From: an uncultured Bacilli bacterium
GTDB taxonomy: Bacteria; Bacillota_I; Bacilli_A; RF39; UBA660
DNA length: 39,773 nt
Direction of reading: 5' to 3'
Assembly: GCA_947631105.1 (NCBI GenBank)
Contig: CANRKD010000006.1
Span: 1 to 39,773 of the forward strand
Shown here: positions 38,996-39,773 of the stretch, in pieces
Layout of the letters: each line of letters opens with the position of its first letter
Position numbering within the stretch: position 1 is the first letter of the stretch
Made by a program: the position numbers and the translations under genes
Notes under the pieces: model-generated
Seen by the model: the letters and a program-made list of their open reading frames with translations, nothing else
The model's database searches: none
Told to the model about the DNA's origin: nothing

Positions 38996-39313
38996 TTAGG
39001 CTAATTTCAAATCACGATTTTGTTCTTTTTCTAAAAAAGCATCAAATAAGTTTATCTCTAAGTTATTACAAATTGATATTAAAACGAGGAAAACATCCGC
39101 TATTTTTGATTTTGAATTACTTGTATTTTCGGTTTTTAATGAGATTCTTATTTCTTTTCCCAATTCAATTACATAAAAAAATAAACGAAACATTTCACTT
39201 GAAATATCTTTTTTATCATATTCTTCAATATTCACATGTTTTAAAACATATTTTTGAATAATATCTAGACTATCATCACGAGACAATTGTTTTAATATAT
39301 TTTCTTTTTGCAT
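38996..39313 (-). CDS. MazG-like all-alpha NTP pyrophosphohydrolase-related protein
   Basis: VIELGKEIRISLK...KIADVFLVLISICNNLEINLFDAFLEKEQNR resembles the MazG-like core, some acidic residues not conserved. ATG at 39313. Confidence 0.5.
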   Translation of the reverse strand: MQKENILKQLSRDDSLDIIQKYVLKHVNIEEYDKKDISSEMFRLFFYVIELGKEIRISLKTENTSNSKSKIADVFLVLISICNNLEINLFDAFLEKEQNRDLKLA

Positions 39314-39314
39314 T

Positions 39315-39464
39315 TTATTCACTAATAGCCACTAATTGACTATTTTCTCCTTTCATGTCTATTTCATTTAAATATTTAAATCTAGCGTTTAGGGCAAATA
39401 CCCCAATGATAATCACCGAATACAAAAGAATTGCTCCACTATATTTTTTTAATATTTTTTTCAT
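39315..39464 (-). CDS. 49-aa single-TM ORF, candidate YneA/SosA-like SOS cell-division inhibitor
   Basis: MKKILKKYSGAILLYSVIIIGVFALNARFKYLNEIDMKGENSQLVAISE; GAGGG RBS 9 nt upstream; occupies the yneA position next to lexA. Not in the ORF track (below length cutoff). Confidence 0.7.
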   Translation of the reverse strand: MKKILKKYSGAILLYSVIIIGVFALNARFKYLNEIDMKGENSQLVAISE

Positions 39465-39489
39465 CTATACATTCCCTCTTTCTGAATTT

Positions 39490-39518
39490 AATTTAACACG
39501 TATATTTGTTCGCGTCAA
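39490..39518 (-). promoter_or_regulatory. Promoter TTGACG-N17-TAAATT with LexA-like box CGAACAAATATACG in the spacer
   Basis: Read on minus; TGT extended -10; box at 39499-39512. Confidence 0.7.
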
Positions 39519-39525
39519 TATAAAA

Positions 39526-39539
39526 AGAACAAATGTTTG
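39526..39539. promoter_or_regulatory. LexA (Cheo) box AGAACAAATGTTTG
   Basis: 13/14 match to CGAACRNRYGTTYG; overlaps the lexA -35. Confidence 0.85.
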
Positions 39540-39565
39540 ACTTTTTACACTTGAGGTGTTAACAT
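39537..39565 (+). promoter_or_regulatory. lexA promoter TTGACT-N17-TAACAT (TGT extended -10)
   Basis: Read directly upstream of the GGAGG RBS and lexA ATG. Confidence 0.7.
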
Positions 39566-39585
39566 GATTATGGAGGTAAGTTTGA

Positions 39586-39773
39586 ATGAAAGAATTAACA
39601 AGAAAACAAACTGAAGTCTTAAAGTTTATAAAAATATATATTGCCACACATGGCTACCCGCCTTCTATTCGAGAAATTTGTTCTGGTTTAAATTTATCTA
39701 GTCCAGCTACCGTACATGCTCATGTAAAAAAATTAGAAGAAGCAGGATATATTAAATCTTCTAATAATAAGTT
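39586..39773 (+). CDS. lexA: LexA repressor, 5' part, truncated by window end
   Basis: MKELTRKQTEVLKFIKIYIATHGYPPSIREICSGLNLSSPATVHAHVKKLEEAGYIK winged-helix of LexA. Confidence 0.96.
   Translation, partial: MKELTRKQTEVLKFIKIYIATHGYPPSIREICSGLNLSSPATVHAHVKKLEEAGYIKSSNNK

Noticed and set aside
38960-39000. A/T-rich potential hairpin between the MazG-like gene and tkt
   Set aside because: Poly-A/poly-T pairing only, no clear GC stem; ambiguous.
39355-39647. Track ORFs 39355-39540 (+) and 39465-39647 (-)
   Set aside because: They overlap the 49-aa ORF, the LexA-box promoter region and lexA in wrong frames; no RBS. The 49-aa ORF at 39315-39464 explains the region better.
1-39773. CRISPR array, prophage, IS element, BGC, toxin-antitoxin or defence island
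   Set aside because: No repeat-spacer pattern, transposase, integrase or recognisable defence domains were seen; gene content is core housekeeping plus sporulation and SOS functions.

Overview
AT-rich, chromosomal, Bacilli-like (Firmicutes) core-gene window. It carries almost no classical accessory DNA: no CRISPR array, IS element, prophage, rRNA or tRNA was seen. From left to right it contains: polC and dnaE in tandem; rpmB; a priA-fmt-[unknown]-rlmN-prpC-prkC-rsgA-rpe operon; a DNA glycosylase, TPR, SPFH and NfeD block; ileS with an AUC-specifier T-box; two unknown genes; a phosphohexomutase; deoD; a U32 peptidase; an unknown membrane protein; a GNAT; an RNA uracil-5 methyltransferase; a gerA-type germinant receptor operon (A-C-B order); and a lexA | small ORF | MazG-like | tkt | SirA-like | yneF cluster that matches the Bacillus lexA-yneA-tkt-sirA-yneF neighbourhood. 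The most interesting signals are: (1) a candidate minimal SOS module, a 49-aa single-TM ORF missing from the ORF track, divergent from lexA with LexA-like boxes in both promoters; (2) a divergent SirA homologue with a perfect 0A box and a spoIIG-like long-spacer promoter merged into the tkt terminator; (3) a near-ideal sigma-G promoter in front of the ger operon; (4) a G9 homopolymer inside the -35/-10 spacer of the truncated gene at the left edge, a candidate phase-variable promoter; (5) an IleRS with the non-canonical GXHH (GLHH) signature; (6) a recurrent architecture in which terminator hairpins are built from the last codons and stop codons of genes. All homology calls come from recognition of the sequence; no database search was run.
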